Shown here in pieces: positions 17,483 to 25,236 of a stretch of 60,313 bases of DNA (position 1 is its first letter; each line of letters opens with the position of its first letter). Both the position numbers and the translations under genes were made by a program. The stretch is from an uncultured Kiritimatiellota bacterium. GTDB taxonomy: Bacteria > Verrucomicrobiota > Kiritimatiellia > RFP12 > UBA1067. The notes beneath the pieces were generated by a model that was given only the letters and a program-made list of their open reading frames with translations, did no database searches and was not told the origin of the DNA. The stretch is taken from the NCBI GenBank assembly GCA_934635385.1, contig CAKTZI010000025.1, positions 1-60,313 on the forward strand, read 5' to 3'.

Positions 17483-17584
17483 GGGGCTCAAGGGGCATGG
17501 ACGCACAGTTTCGTGATTGTAGCGCCCTATGCGTGGGTGTGGCGGCTGCTTGAATCTATTAAAAAAATTCACTCCCAGTCGTAG
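17483..17584 (+). pseudogene. Orphan C-terminal fragment of a second TSP3/hydrolase protein
   Basis: Translated in the frame ending at TAG 17582-17584 it reads GAWTHSFVIVAPYAWVWRLL. The intact giant protein ends with GKWTHSFIVEAPYAWTYLIF. The 30-odd residues align without a gap but have no upstream reading frame, so only the last codons of a paralogue survive. The fragment overlaps the last bases of the convergent alpha-galactosidase-like gene. It shows that a [giant protein + alpha-galactosidase] unit was once duplicated here. Confidence 0.75.
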
Positions 17585-19173
17585 GTCGCCTCGCGGCCGC
17601 CGTCCATGAGCCACCGCTGCGGGCGCGGCGTTTCCTGCCAGTCAAGCGGCTCGCCGGTCGCCGCCGGACGCGAGGCCGTCTTCCACGCCGCGCCGAGCGC
17701 GCGGGCGATTTCGGGATCGGTCGCGAGCGAACGCTTCCAGCTCGTGAAGAGCGCGGTGCCGCTGCGGGCGACGAGATCGAGCCACTGGCGGTTCAGCCGC
17801 CAGGGCACGTCCCCTTCGTTCACGAGCCCCACGCAGTCGCCGTCGTTCAGGTAGAAGATGCCGTTGTGGATCGCGCGCATGCCGAGCGTGTTCGGCCCCA
17901 TCTTGCGCGTCCGCGCCCAGTCGTACCCGCTCGTGTCGTCGCCCGTGCGCTGCAGCTCGAAGAGCGCCGCCGCGAAATGGTCGATCGCGTTGCAGCCGAT
18001 GATCAGCATCCGGTCGCCCGCCGCCGCGCGCATCGCCCGGTAGAGGCCGAGCGCGACCTCCGCCGTCGTCCGCGAGCGGTCGCGCCACTTGGGCAACGGC
18101 TTCTTCACGGGCGACGCCGCCAGCTCGTAGCCCCAGACCACGTTCCAGTCGTAGGTGATGAAGTCGATCTTGACGAGCTCCATGCCCCAGTCCGCGAAGC
18201 GCGCCATCTCCTCGCGGATGCGCCGCTCCCACTTCGGGTCGGTCGGGTCGACGGGCAGGGCCTTTATGCCCTCGTCCGGCTCGAACGGACGGTACCAGAG
18301 GCCGGGGCGCGCCCGCAGCGCCTTCACACGGCGCGCGAACTCCGGCATCTCCATCCCCCAGCGCGGATTGACCGCGCCCCACTGGCCGCCCGGCCGCGAC
18401 GGGTCGCCGCCGTGCTGCAGGGCGTTCTGCCAGCCGTCGTCCACGACGGCGAACGGGCGGTTCGCCACGGGCTCGCCCGGCTGCGCGTCCATCGCGTCCA
18501 CGAGGAACTTCGCGTCGGCGAGGAAGTTCGTCGCCGTGTTGCGTCCGTAGGCGCAGTACCAGTCGTTGTAGCCGTAGACCGGCGCGGCGGGCAAACGTGA
18601 CACGGGGCACATCGTGCGGCAGAACGCGCGCCCCGCCGCAAACGCCGACTCGCCGGGAACGCCCTTGCGCGCGACGAGCGTGCAGAGCGCGAGCGCACGG
18701 TCGCCGAGCGCGACGGGATCCGCCCCGGCGCGGACGTCGAGGCTGAGTTCGAGGCCGTCCGGGCGCGCCCGCCAGCAGGCGAAGGCGTTCGGCTGGACTT
18801 TCACGCCGTAGCCGTCCGTGCGCGCACCGTCCGTCGCGAGGAAGTACCACGCCATTGTCCCGCCGCGCGGCGCGTCCGCCGCGTCGATCCGCCGCCATTC
18901 GCTGTCGCCGTAGGTGCGCTCCCACATGCCGCCGAGGACCCGCGTCGCCGCACCGAGGCCGCCGCGCCAGGCGAGCGTGACGGTCGACGCCGTGCCGCCG
19001 TGCAGGGTGAGCGTGCCGTCGGCCGCCAGCGTGACGCGGCTTCCGGCGGGCTGTCCGTCGACCCGGATCTCCGTCGGCGCATCGAGCGGAATGAAGTCCA
19101 TCGCGTACGCGAACACGGCCGCGAGAACGGAGGCAAAGAGAAGCATCGCCAACTGCAAGTAAACGTGTTTCAT
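17569..19173 (-). CDS. Secreted alpha-galactosidase-like glycoside hydrolase (clan GH-D, GH36/GH27-like)
   Basis: 534 residues with a Sec signal peptide (about 1-24, ending VFAYA). A short N-terminal beta domain precedes a TIM-barrel: YGYNDWYCAYG (about 200-210), VVDDGWQ (about 242-248), LVKIDF (about 335-340, candidate nucleophile Asp), and RTGDDTSGYDW (about 411-421, candidate acid/base Asp). These correspond to the clan GH-D pattern of retaining alpha-galactosidases or alpha-N-acetylgalactosaminidases. Exact family and substrate are not certain. A ribosome site (AAAAGGAAA) lies ten bases before the ATG. Upstream is the long inverted repeat at 19206-19303. A deleted paralogue remains at 11247-11382. 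Confidence 0.82.
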   Translation of the reverse strand: MKHVYLQLAMLLFASVLAAVFAYAMDFIPLDAPTEIRVDGQPAGSRVTLAADGTLTLHGGTASTVTLAWRGGLGAATRVLGGMWERTYGDSEWRRIDAADAPRGGTMAWYFLATDGARTDGYGVKVQPNAFACWRARPDGLELSLDVRAGADPVALGDRALALCTLVARKGVPGESAFAAGRAFCRTMCPVSRLPAAPVYGYNDWYCAYGRNTATNFLADAKFLVDAMDAQPGEPVANRPFAVVDDGWQNALQHGGDPSRPGGQWGAVNPRWGMEMPEFARRVKALRARPGLWYRPFEPDEGIKALPVDPTDPKWERRIREEMARFADWGMELVKIDFITYDWNVVWGYELAASPVKKPLPKWRDRSRTTAEVALGLYRAMRAAAGDRMLIIGCNAIDHFAAALFELQRTGDDTSGYDWARTRKMGPNTLGMRAIHNGIFYLNDGDCVGLVNEGDVPWRLNRQWLDLVARSGTALFTSWKRSLATDPEIARALGAAWKTASRPAATGEPLDWQETPRPQRWLMDGGREATYDWE

Positions 19174-19205
19174 TTTAAATTATTTCCTTTTCTTTGTTGC
19201 TTTCG

Positions 19206-19303
19206 CTGAACACGGAGGTGGTGGAGGAACGGAGGCACGGAGATTTTTTGATAACGGCCTCCGTGCCTCCCAACCTCCAATTCCTCCGTGTTCAACGCCG
19301 TAG
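19206..19303. repeat. Long inverted repeat of the CGCTGAACrCGGAGG family
   Basis: The left arm begins TTCGCTGAACACGGAGG and runs to GGCACGGAG. The right arm begins CCTCCGTGCCTCC and ends CCTCCGTGTTCAACG, so the arms pair over nearly 40 bases around ATTTTTTGATAACGG. It has the same architecture as 1624-1766. It lies between the end of the GH5 gene and the start of the alpha-galactosidase-like gene (both minus strand), where it could terminate or insulate transcription. Confidence 0.75.
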
Positions 19304-19337
19304 GCATTTCTCAAATGAATACGGCGAATTCTCTCCG

Positions 19338-20888
19338 TTAATACCGCTTCAGCAGCTCCAGCAGCGCGCGGTCGAGCTTGTGGCCGTCGTAGTCTTCATA
19401 GCGGACGTCCGTGCGGTTCGAGTCGAGGACGCCGAACGTGCCGCGCCAGTTCCACAGCGCCCAGCTCCAGCCACGCTCCTTCAGGAGCCGCAGGTTGTCC
19501 TCCAGCCACGCGAGGGCGACGTCGTGGGGACAGGCCCTGAATGCGCCGAACTCGCCCATCATGACGAACGTGCCTGTCGCGGCGAGGTCGTCCCACGCCT
19601 TGAAGTTGCTGCGGTAGAGTGCTTCCAGTCCCACCTCGGCGTAACGGCGCGGTGTGGTGTCCGGCGGCTCGGCCGAGACGAACGGACGGGACGCGCCGAA
19701 GCCGACGAACCGCTGCACGAACCGCGAGGGCGGCGCGAAGCGCGGCACGAGGCGCAACAGGGCGGTGCGTCCGTCCGGCGCGGTGAGGCGTACGCCCGTC
19801 AGATGGCACCAGTCGCCTGCCGCGAGGCCGATCTCCAGCCGCTTCACGGCGCGCGCCACCCGCGTCGTCTCGACGCCAAGGTAGTCGCCCTGCAGGATCT
19901 TCCACTTCGGATGCTCCGCGACCGAGCGCCAGTTCGGGTTCCCCTTTTCGGGACGAAAGGCGATGTCCCGAATCGTCTCGCCGTCGCCCGTCACGCGCAC
20001 GGTCACCTTTTCGCTCACGCCGCCGAAATGGAGGGCGATCTCGCCCGCCGGGACGTTCTCGATCACGAGCGGCGCACGCAGCTTCGGCTTGCCCGGCCCC
20101 GCGAGCAGTCCCGTCGGCGCGTCTTCGGGAAGCGGCCAGACGGGCGGCAGGGACGCCGTCAGCCCCGCGCACCACGGCGCGCCGAAGTGCGAGACGGACA
20201 TCGGCCTGTAGCCCCGCATCGCCTGCGCGACGCCGCGTTCGCCCGCGAGCGCGAACGTCGGCAGGTTCCCGCCGTCGCGTCCGTCCGAGAACACGAGGCG
20301 GTCGGGGTCTTCCGCCCGAATCGCCGCGAGCGCCGGACGAATCGCCGCGACGTACTTTTCCTCGTCGATCTTCGGCGGCTCGTTCACGAGGTCGAACGAG
20401 ACGCGGCGGTTCGGCCATTTCTTCCAGCGGCGCGCGAACAGTCCCCAGTAGCGGGCGAACACCTCCTGCGCCGCCGCGTCCGCGAACAGGTCGGCCGGCT
20501 CCTTCCCCGTCGGGTTCACGCAGTAGCCGGGCGCACGGTGCAGGCAGACCTGCACATGGATGCCGTATTTCTCGCCCCATTCGATCGCCTGATCCACGAC
20601 CTTCAGCCGTGCCTCGTCAATCGCGTTCCAGTCACCGCCGTGCGTGAAGTAGCGGTAGTCGATCGGCAGACGCACGAAGTTGAAGCCTTCCGCACGGATC
20701 TGCCGGAAGTCCCATTCGCGATAGGCGGGCGTCGGATCGCTCGTCGGCCAGACGAACATCTCCAAAAGGTTGAAGCCTCGCCACCGCTCGGCCGGTCTCC
20801 AGTCGGCACGGCGGGAATCGTCTGACGCTTCGCGGACGCATCCGGCCAACGTAGCCACCGCGACAATCAGCAAGAGACCGCGCTTCAT
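19338..20888 (-). CDS. GH5-type secreted lipoprotein glycoside hydrolase
   Basis: 516 residues from ATG 20888 (MKRGLLLIVAVATLAGC, lipobox LAGC). A TIM-barrel of cellulase-like GH5 type: GFNLLEMF, GFNFVRLPIDYRYF (about 80-93), FDLVNEPP (general acid Glu, about 164-171) and FVMMGEFGAF (nucleophile Glu, about 440). Between the two catalytic Glu residues lies an extra segment of about 150 residues (about 265-405) that looks like an inserted beta-rich module (VTVRVTGDGETIRD, KILQGDYLGVE). It hydrolyses a beta-glucan, mannan or similar glycan at the cell surface; which one cannot be told. It is third in a minus-strand operon, its ATG overlapping the preceding stop. Confidence 0.82.
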   Translation of the reverse strand: MKRGLLLIVAVATLAGCVREASDDSRRADWRPAERWRGFNLLEMFVWPTSDPTPAYREWDFRQIRAEGFNFVRLPIDYRYFTHGGDWNAIDEARLKVVDQAIEWGEKYGIHVQVCLHRAPGYCVNPTGKEPADLFADAAAQEVFARYWGLFARRWKKWPNRRVSFDLVNEPPKIDEEKYVAAIRPALAAIRAEDPDRLVFSDGRDGGNLPTFALAGERGVAQAMRGYRPMSVSHFGAPWCAGLTASLPPVWPLPEDAPTGLLAGPGKPKLRAPLVIENVPAGEIALHFGGVSEKVTVRVTGDGETIRDIAFRPEKGNPNWRSVAEHPKWKILQGDYLGVETTRVARAVKRLEIGLAAGDWCHLTGVRLTAPDGRTALLRLVPRFAPPSRFVQRFVGFGASRPFVSAEPPDTTPRRYAEVGLEALYRSNFKAWDDLAATGTFVMMGEFGAFRACPHDVALAWLEDNLRLLKERGWSWALWNWRGTFGVLDSNRTDVRYEDYDGHKLDRALLELLKRY

Positions 20889-22327
20889 GTCCGCACCTCC
20901 AGCGGCGCGCCGCACCGTCCGAACGCATTGCGCGCCCGCACCTCGAACCGCATCCGTGCGCCCGCCGGGAACTCCTCGACGGCGAAGGGACAGGCCACCG
21001 GAATCGTCTCCTCGCTTTCGGGACGGGCGCAGCGATCAGAGTAGACGAGCCGCGTCACGGCGGGCGTCGTCGCGTCACCGACGAACGCCCGCACCTCGTA
21101 GTCGAGCGCACGCGGCGCCGTCGCCGTCGAGACCGCCGCCGGGAACGTCACGCGCCACTGGTCGATCGGCTCGCGCTCGCGGTTCTCCGCCGCGCACCGC
21201 ACGACCGTCGCGCGCGCGCCGACGGGGAACTGCGGCGCGGGCGTCTCCGCCGCGCGGCGGTCGAACGAATACGGCTTCGCGGCGTCTGCGCCGAGCGGCA
21301 GCTCCCACGCCGGGCCAAGCGGTGCGTCCAGACGGAAGTCGATGCGCTTCAGGACGATGCGGTCGTCCCACACCGAGACGAGCAGTCCCTGCTCGGGCAC
21401 GGACATCGGATACGTCGGAAGCAGCGGCGTGACGCCCTGCCGCGCCCGCGCGTCGTCGATGACCCGCGCGTTCTCGCGTCCGTTCGCCTGCGTGACGTAG
21501 GCGAGGGACGGTGCCTCGATGGCCGTGAACGCCCCCTGCCAGACCATTTTCTCGTCCGTCAGCGTGCGGTGGGCGTGACCGCAGAACGCGATGCAGTTCG
21601 GATGGCGCGCGAGCATCGCCGTGGAACGTCCGTCGTCGAGGCCCGTCATTTCCGCCCCGCCCATCGTGCCGCGAAAGACGCGGTGCTGGGCGTAGAAGAA
21701 CGGCTTCGCCGGATCGAGCGCAAGCGACGCGAGACGCTCTTCCGCACCGGGCGTGTTGTCTCCGCGCGGATTTGCCGCGCCGCCGTCCATCGTGAAGTTC
21801 GCAAGCACGAAACGGTAGCCCTTGACGTCGCGGACGAACAGCGGCTCGTATGTCTCGCCGAATGCCTCCTCCCAGCGGCGGGCCGCACCCGACTGCCGAA
21901 TCGCCATCGCCTCCACTTCGGCCGCCGAGAAGCCGTACATCTTCTGCGCCGCCTCGAAGCTGCCGAAATGGTGGTGGGCGTAGCCGCCGTTGTCATGGTC
22001 GCCGTAGAGGAAGAGCCGCGTCACCGGTGTGCCGTCGCGGCGCCGGTCGTTGGGGAAGACGGCGCGCCACGTGTCGGCGACCATCTTCAGCTGGTGCGAA
22101 AGCCCCCAGTCCGTCAGGTCGCCGCAGCACATCACCGCATCGACGGCGTGCGCGTCGAACCACCGGAGCGCCCGCGCGAACTTCGCGCAGCTGCGCGCGT
22201 CCTTCAGGTGGGTGTCGGAAATCACGCCGAAGACGAGGCGCGGCGGCGTTTGATCGCCCGCCAGCGTCCGCGACGGCCCCAACAGGCCGAATCCGGCGGC
22301 GCCGGCGATGAATTCGCGTCGGTTCAT
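20885..22327 (-). CDS. Tat-exported calcineurin-like metallophosphoesterase
   Basis: 480 residues from ATG 22327 with a twin-arginine signal (MNRREFIAGAAGFGLLG), so it is exported folded. Metal-binding motifs follow in order: VISDTHL (about 35-41), CGDLTDWG (about 67-74), LYGDHDNGG (about 107-115) and CGHAH (about 246-250). The C-terminal part (about 340-480) is a beta-sandwich with an Ig/fibronectin-like pattern (WRVTFPAAV, RMRFEVRARNAFG). It probably hydrolyses a phosphoester on an extracellular substrate. AAGGAGCG precedes the ATG. I rejected a start 30 residues upstream because it would bury the Tat signal. It sits between the LamG gene (13 bases) and the GH5 gene (4-base overlap) and so is co-transcribed with both. 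Confidence 0.85.
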   Translation of the reverse strand: MNRREFIAGAAGFGLLGPSRTLAGDQTPPRLVFGVISDTHLKDARSCAKFARALRWFDAHAVDAVMCCGDLTDWGLSHQLKMVADTWRAVFPNDRRRDGTPVTRLFLYGDHDNGGYAHHHFGSFEAAQKMYGFSAAEVEAMAIRQSGAARRWEEAFGETYEPLFVRDVKGYRFVLANFTMDGGAANPRGDNTPGAEERLASLALDPAKPFFYAQHRVFRGTMGGAEMTGLDDGRSTAMLARHPNCIAFCGHAHRTLTDEKMVWQGAFTAIEAPSLAYVTQANGRENARVIDDARARQGVTPLLPTYPMSVPEQGLLVSVWDDRIVLKRIDFRLDAPLGPAWELPLGADAAKPYSFDRRAAETPAPQFPVGARATVVRCAAENREREPIDQWRVTFPAAVSTATAPRALDYEVRAFVGDATTPAVTRLVYSDRCARPESEETIPVACPFAVEEFPAGARMRFEVRARNAFGRCGAPLEVRT

Positions 22328-22340
22328 GTTCGCTCCTTGC

Positions 22341-24572
22341 TTATCGGATGATGAGGACGGCGCCGGACTTCTTCGCGCGCAGGAAGTCGCTCGGCTTTTT
22401 CTCGCCGTCCCAGACAATGATCTCGTCGAGATGTCCCGCCGAGCCGCCGCCCACGTAGAACCGCGACACGCCGGACGCGACGGCGAGAACGCCGTTCAGC
22501 GTCGCCTGGGCGACCTGCTCGTAGTCGCGGTAGAGCGTGACGACCGTGTTCGCGTCGACCGTCTTGAAGTTCGCCGCGTAGTGGTGCCAGCGTCCGTCGA
22601 GGCTGTCCGCCGGATAGGTCGCGACGACCTTGTTCGCCTCCGCCTCGGTCGAGGCGACGAGCTCCAGCGTCTTCCCCGTCGCGTCCGTGCGCAGTCCCCA
22701 GACGAAGTCGTTGACGTCCTTGTTGTCCACGAGCCGCATCACGCCCGCCGTCGCCTTCGTGGCGGACGCGCGAGAGAAGAACTCCAGCGTGAAGTCGGCG
22801 CGGTCGAGGACGCTTGCCGACTCGTAGGCGAGATAGCGGTTGTCGTAGCGCAGGGAGTGCGCGTTCGTCTCGCGGACGACCCCGCCCGCCGCGTCGAGGA
22901 GCGACTTGCCCGGCACGCGTCCCGACAGCGTCGGCGGATTCGGCTGATTTTCAACGCTATTCACGCCATTCGTCCAGCCGCCGCCGAACACCTGGGCGTT
23001 GACGCACGAATCCAGCACGTTCTCCTCGTAGGTCAGGTGGATGAGCTTGCCGTTGGCGTACGGGGCGACCGTCAGGAACTCGGCCGGCTTCAGCGCCCGC
23101 CGCGTGATGCGCACCTCGTCGATCGCGCCGCGCGCAATCTGGTACTTGTCGCCCGTATCCCACATGTTGCCGGCGATGGTCGTCTGGTACGTTGCCGTTG
23201 TTTCAAGCGAGCCGACGGCAAATTCCCGTTTGAGGAAGCCGTCAAAGTAGACGCCGATCTTTCCGGCGGACTTGCCGTAGACGAGTGCGACATGATGCCA
23301 GGTTCCGTCGACGACGGACGGCCCGAACGAGAACGAGGCCGTCGTTCCCGACTCGGCGCCCGGGAAGTAGCCGGTGAGCCAGCCATCCTTGCGCATGACG
23401 CGCAGCTTCCACGTCGGCGCGCAGAAGAGATACGCGCAGTCGTCGTCACTCGCCAACGCTTCGCCAAGGTCGTCGATCTTGAAGAACATCTCGGCCGTGA
23501 AGTCGTCGTCCGACACGCGGTTCGCCCGGTCGTCGAACGTGAGGCGGCCCGTGAAATGGGCGCTCGCGTCGTTCGTCGCGAGATGCAGCGCCGCCGCGTT
23601 CGCCGTGCCGGTCGCGGCCCAGACGTTCGCGCGCACCGTCGCGCCGGGCACGTCGCCCGAAGTCGTCGTGTCACCTTTCATGATCGCGCCGACCGAGGCT
23701 GGAGATGCGCCCGGTGCCTTGTTGATGGGGGGGGGGGGGGGGGGGGAAAAGTCAAGGTAAAGGGCCGTGTCTTCGTCCGCGTTCGGCGAGACGGGGCGCA
23801 GGAACGCGGTCGGCTCGAGAACCGCGTTCGAGAGGCGCACCTCGTCGATGAGGCCAGAAAAACTGCCGCCGATGAGAAGCGGATATCCGTCCGCGTAATG
23901 GATGGGTTCCGTCAACTTGCAGGTGCCGACGGAGACATAATCCGCAAAGCACTGCGCCTGCCAGGTGCCGTCCACTTCGCAGACGCGCAGGGCCACGTGA
24001 TGCCACTGGCCGTCCGCCAGGCTGTCCGAGGCGCAGTCGGCGGACGCATTCAGCTCGCCCGCCGCGTTGTGGAAGCGCAGGGAAATCGACGGACGCGGCG
24101 TGTTGGCCGAGGTTTTGTGGAGACGAACGTAAAACGCCTCCTTGCCCTCGCCGTTCATCATGCCGACGAGCGGCTTCCAGTTCGGCAACTCCGTCCCCTC
24201 GTACCTGAAGAAGAACTCCAGCGTGAACGTCTGCGGACGCAGGGCATCGGCGGAGGCGACTTCCACGCGGCCCGTGTTGCCGTTCTCGTCGGCGAAGCGG
24301 AGCGCGCGGTCGTTGACGGACGACTGGTGCGCCGCCGCATCGTAGAGGCGCGCGTCGGCGGCGAATGCCTCGGCGAACTGCGGCCCCGTGCCGCCGGTCG
24401 AAACGGCCGTCCCCGCGAATTGCGTCGCGTCGATTGCGTTGGCGAGCGTCGTCGCGGCCGTCCCCGCCGCACCGTCCCCGAACCGCCACCAGGCGACCGT
24501 GTCGGCAGTTGCCGTGTCAAATGCGGCGACCGCGACGGCGGCGCACGCCCATTTTCCCATTCTGCTGTTCAT
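22341..24572 (-). CDS. Secreted protein with three LamG/concanavalin-like domains, containing a poly-G tract
   Basis: 743 residues with signal peptide (MNSRMGKWACAAVAVAAF, cleaved near ATA-DT). Three laminin-G-like jelly rolls are marked by the repeated pattern FTLEFFFR/FTAEMFFK, WHHVALR/WHHVALV/WHHYAAN, and GLIDEVRLSN/GAIDEVRITR/GHLDEIIVWD (about 25-265, 300-530, 560-740). No catalytic residues are visible. These domains usually bind glycans or proteins at the surface, so this may deliver the phosphoesterase and GH5 partners to a substrate. First gene of the minus-strand operon; a weak extended -10 (TTTGATAAACT, 24607-24616 reverse strand) lies upstream. The linker between the first two domains is polyproline encoded by 20 consecutive Gs on the plus strand; at the present length the frame is intact. 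Confidence 0.8.
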   Translation of the reverse strand: MNSRMGKWACAAVAVAAFDTATADTVAWWRFGDGAAGTAATTLANAIDATQFAGTAVSTGGTGPQFAEAFAADARLYDAAAHQSSVNDRALRFADENGNTGRVEVASADALRPQTFTLEFFFRYEGTELPNWKPLVGMMNGEGKEAFYVRLHKTSANTPRPSISLRFHNAAGELNASADCASDSLADGQWHHVALRVCEVDGTWQAQCFADYVSVGTCKLTEPIHYADGYPLLIGGSFSGLIDEVRLSNAVLEPTAFLRPVSPNADEDTALYLDFSPPPPPPINKAPGASPASVGAIMKGDTTTSGDVPGATVRANVWAATGTANAAALHLATNDASAHFTGRLTFDDRANRVSDDDFTAEMFFKIDDLGEALASDDDCAYLFCAPTWKLRVMRKDGWLTGYFPGAESGTTASFSFGPSVVDGTWHHVALVYGKSAGKIGVYFDGFLKREFAVGSLETTATYQTTIAGNMWDTGDKYQIARGAIDEVRITRRALKPAEFLTVAPYANGKLIHLTYEENVLDSCVNAQVFGGGWTNGVNSVENQPNPPTLSGRVPGKSLLDAAGGVVRETNAHSLRYDNRYLAYESASVLDRADFTLEFFSRASATKATAGVMRLVDNKDVNDFVWGLRTDATGKTLELVASTEAEANKVVATYPADSLDGRWHHYAANFKTVDANTVVTLYRDYEQVAQATLNGVLAVASGVSRFYVGGGSAGHLDEIIVWDGEKKPSDFLRAKKSGAVLIIR
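23727..23746. repeat. Run of 20 G (poly-C in the coding strand of the LamG gene)
   Basis: The tract encodes SPPPPPP in the linker after the first LamG domain. Loss or gain of one or two bases would truncate the protein after that domain, so it could act as a slipped-strand on/off switch. Length in an assembly is error-prone. Confidence 0.85.
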
Positions 24573-24699
24573 GCGTAATTCCTATTTAGAGTTGAACACG
24601 GTGGGAAGTTTATCAAATGCGCCGTCAAGAACGCAAGGGGAGGCGTTATCACCCAGCCCAAGAGTTTATTATCTAACAGAACAATCCTATCAAAATCGC

Positions 24700-25203
24700 A
24701 GGCCCGTCGTCACCGACAGATCGCGCGAACCGTCCTCCGAGGAATCGCCACCATCGCCACACGTCAGTCGATCAGACGTGACAAGCCATTCCCCTCGGCA
24801 GAATACGTCTCAACAAGCGAAAACGCCGAGGCGATGGGCGATCCTCTCTGTCCTCTCGTGCGCCTGTCGGCTCCTCCGGGCCACAGGCGACTGACGTCGC
24901 CGCTTCGCCATCCTGTGCGTGTGTCAGTTCTATATAGAAAATCTCTGCGGCTCTGCGTGACAACCCCCGAAGGTGCGGCGTCTCGCGCGGAGGGGCGGGA
25001 AGTGGCGCGAGTGAGGAGCGAGGGTTTGCAGGCGTCGGAGAGGTTTCGTTCGCAACCAATTGTTTCGCCGAGGCACGGCAGGCTGAAGTCGGCCGATTGT
25101 CTTCGGGGAGAAGCGCAAACCCGAACGACGAGACCGAGCGAGCAGCTTCCCGCTCCGACGCGCGCGTTATCGGGCGAGATGTCGGGCCGACGTGCCAAAT
25201 TTT
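24700..25203. repeat. MITE-like intergenic element, copy B
   Basis: About 185 bases from 24716 to 24900 match 58839-59027 with only scattered differences (shared blocks include GATCGCGCGAACCGTCC and GTGACAAGCCATTCCCCTCGG). The right end carries GTCGGGCCGACGTGCCAAAT (about 25181-25200), an inverted version of the left-end sequence of copy C. No credible protein is encoded. It fills the 664-base gap between the divergent LamG operon and the XylR-type regulator and so sits in their shared control region. Confidence 0.7.
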
Positions 25204-25210
25204 ACATCTC

Positions 25211-25228
25211 ATTTGGTATAATTCGCGC
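25211..25228 (+). promoter_or_regulatory. Extended -10 promoter of the XylR-type regulator
   Basis: ATTTGGTATAATTCGCGC, TATAAT at 25217-25222. The first ATG is at 25229 and opens a three-codon ORF (M-K-T-stop) whose TGA overlaps the regulator's ATG (25237), so initiation may be leaderless and coupled. Confidence 0.75.
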
Positions 25229-25236
25229 ATGAAGAC

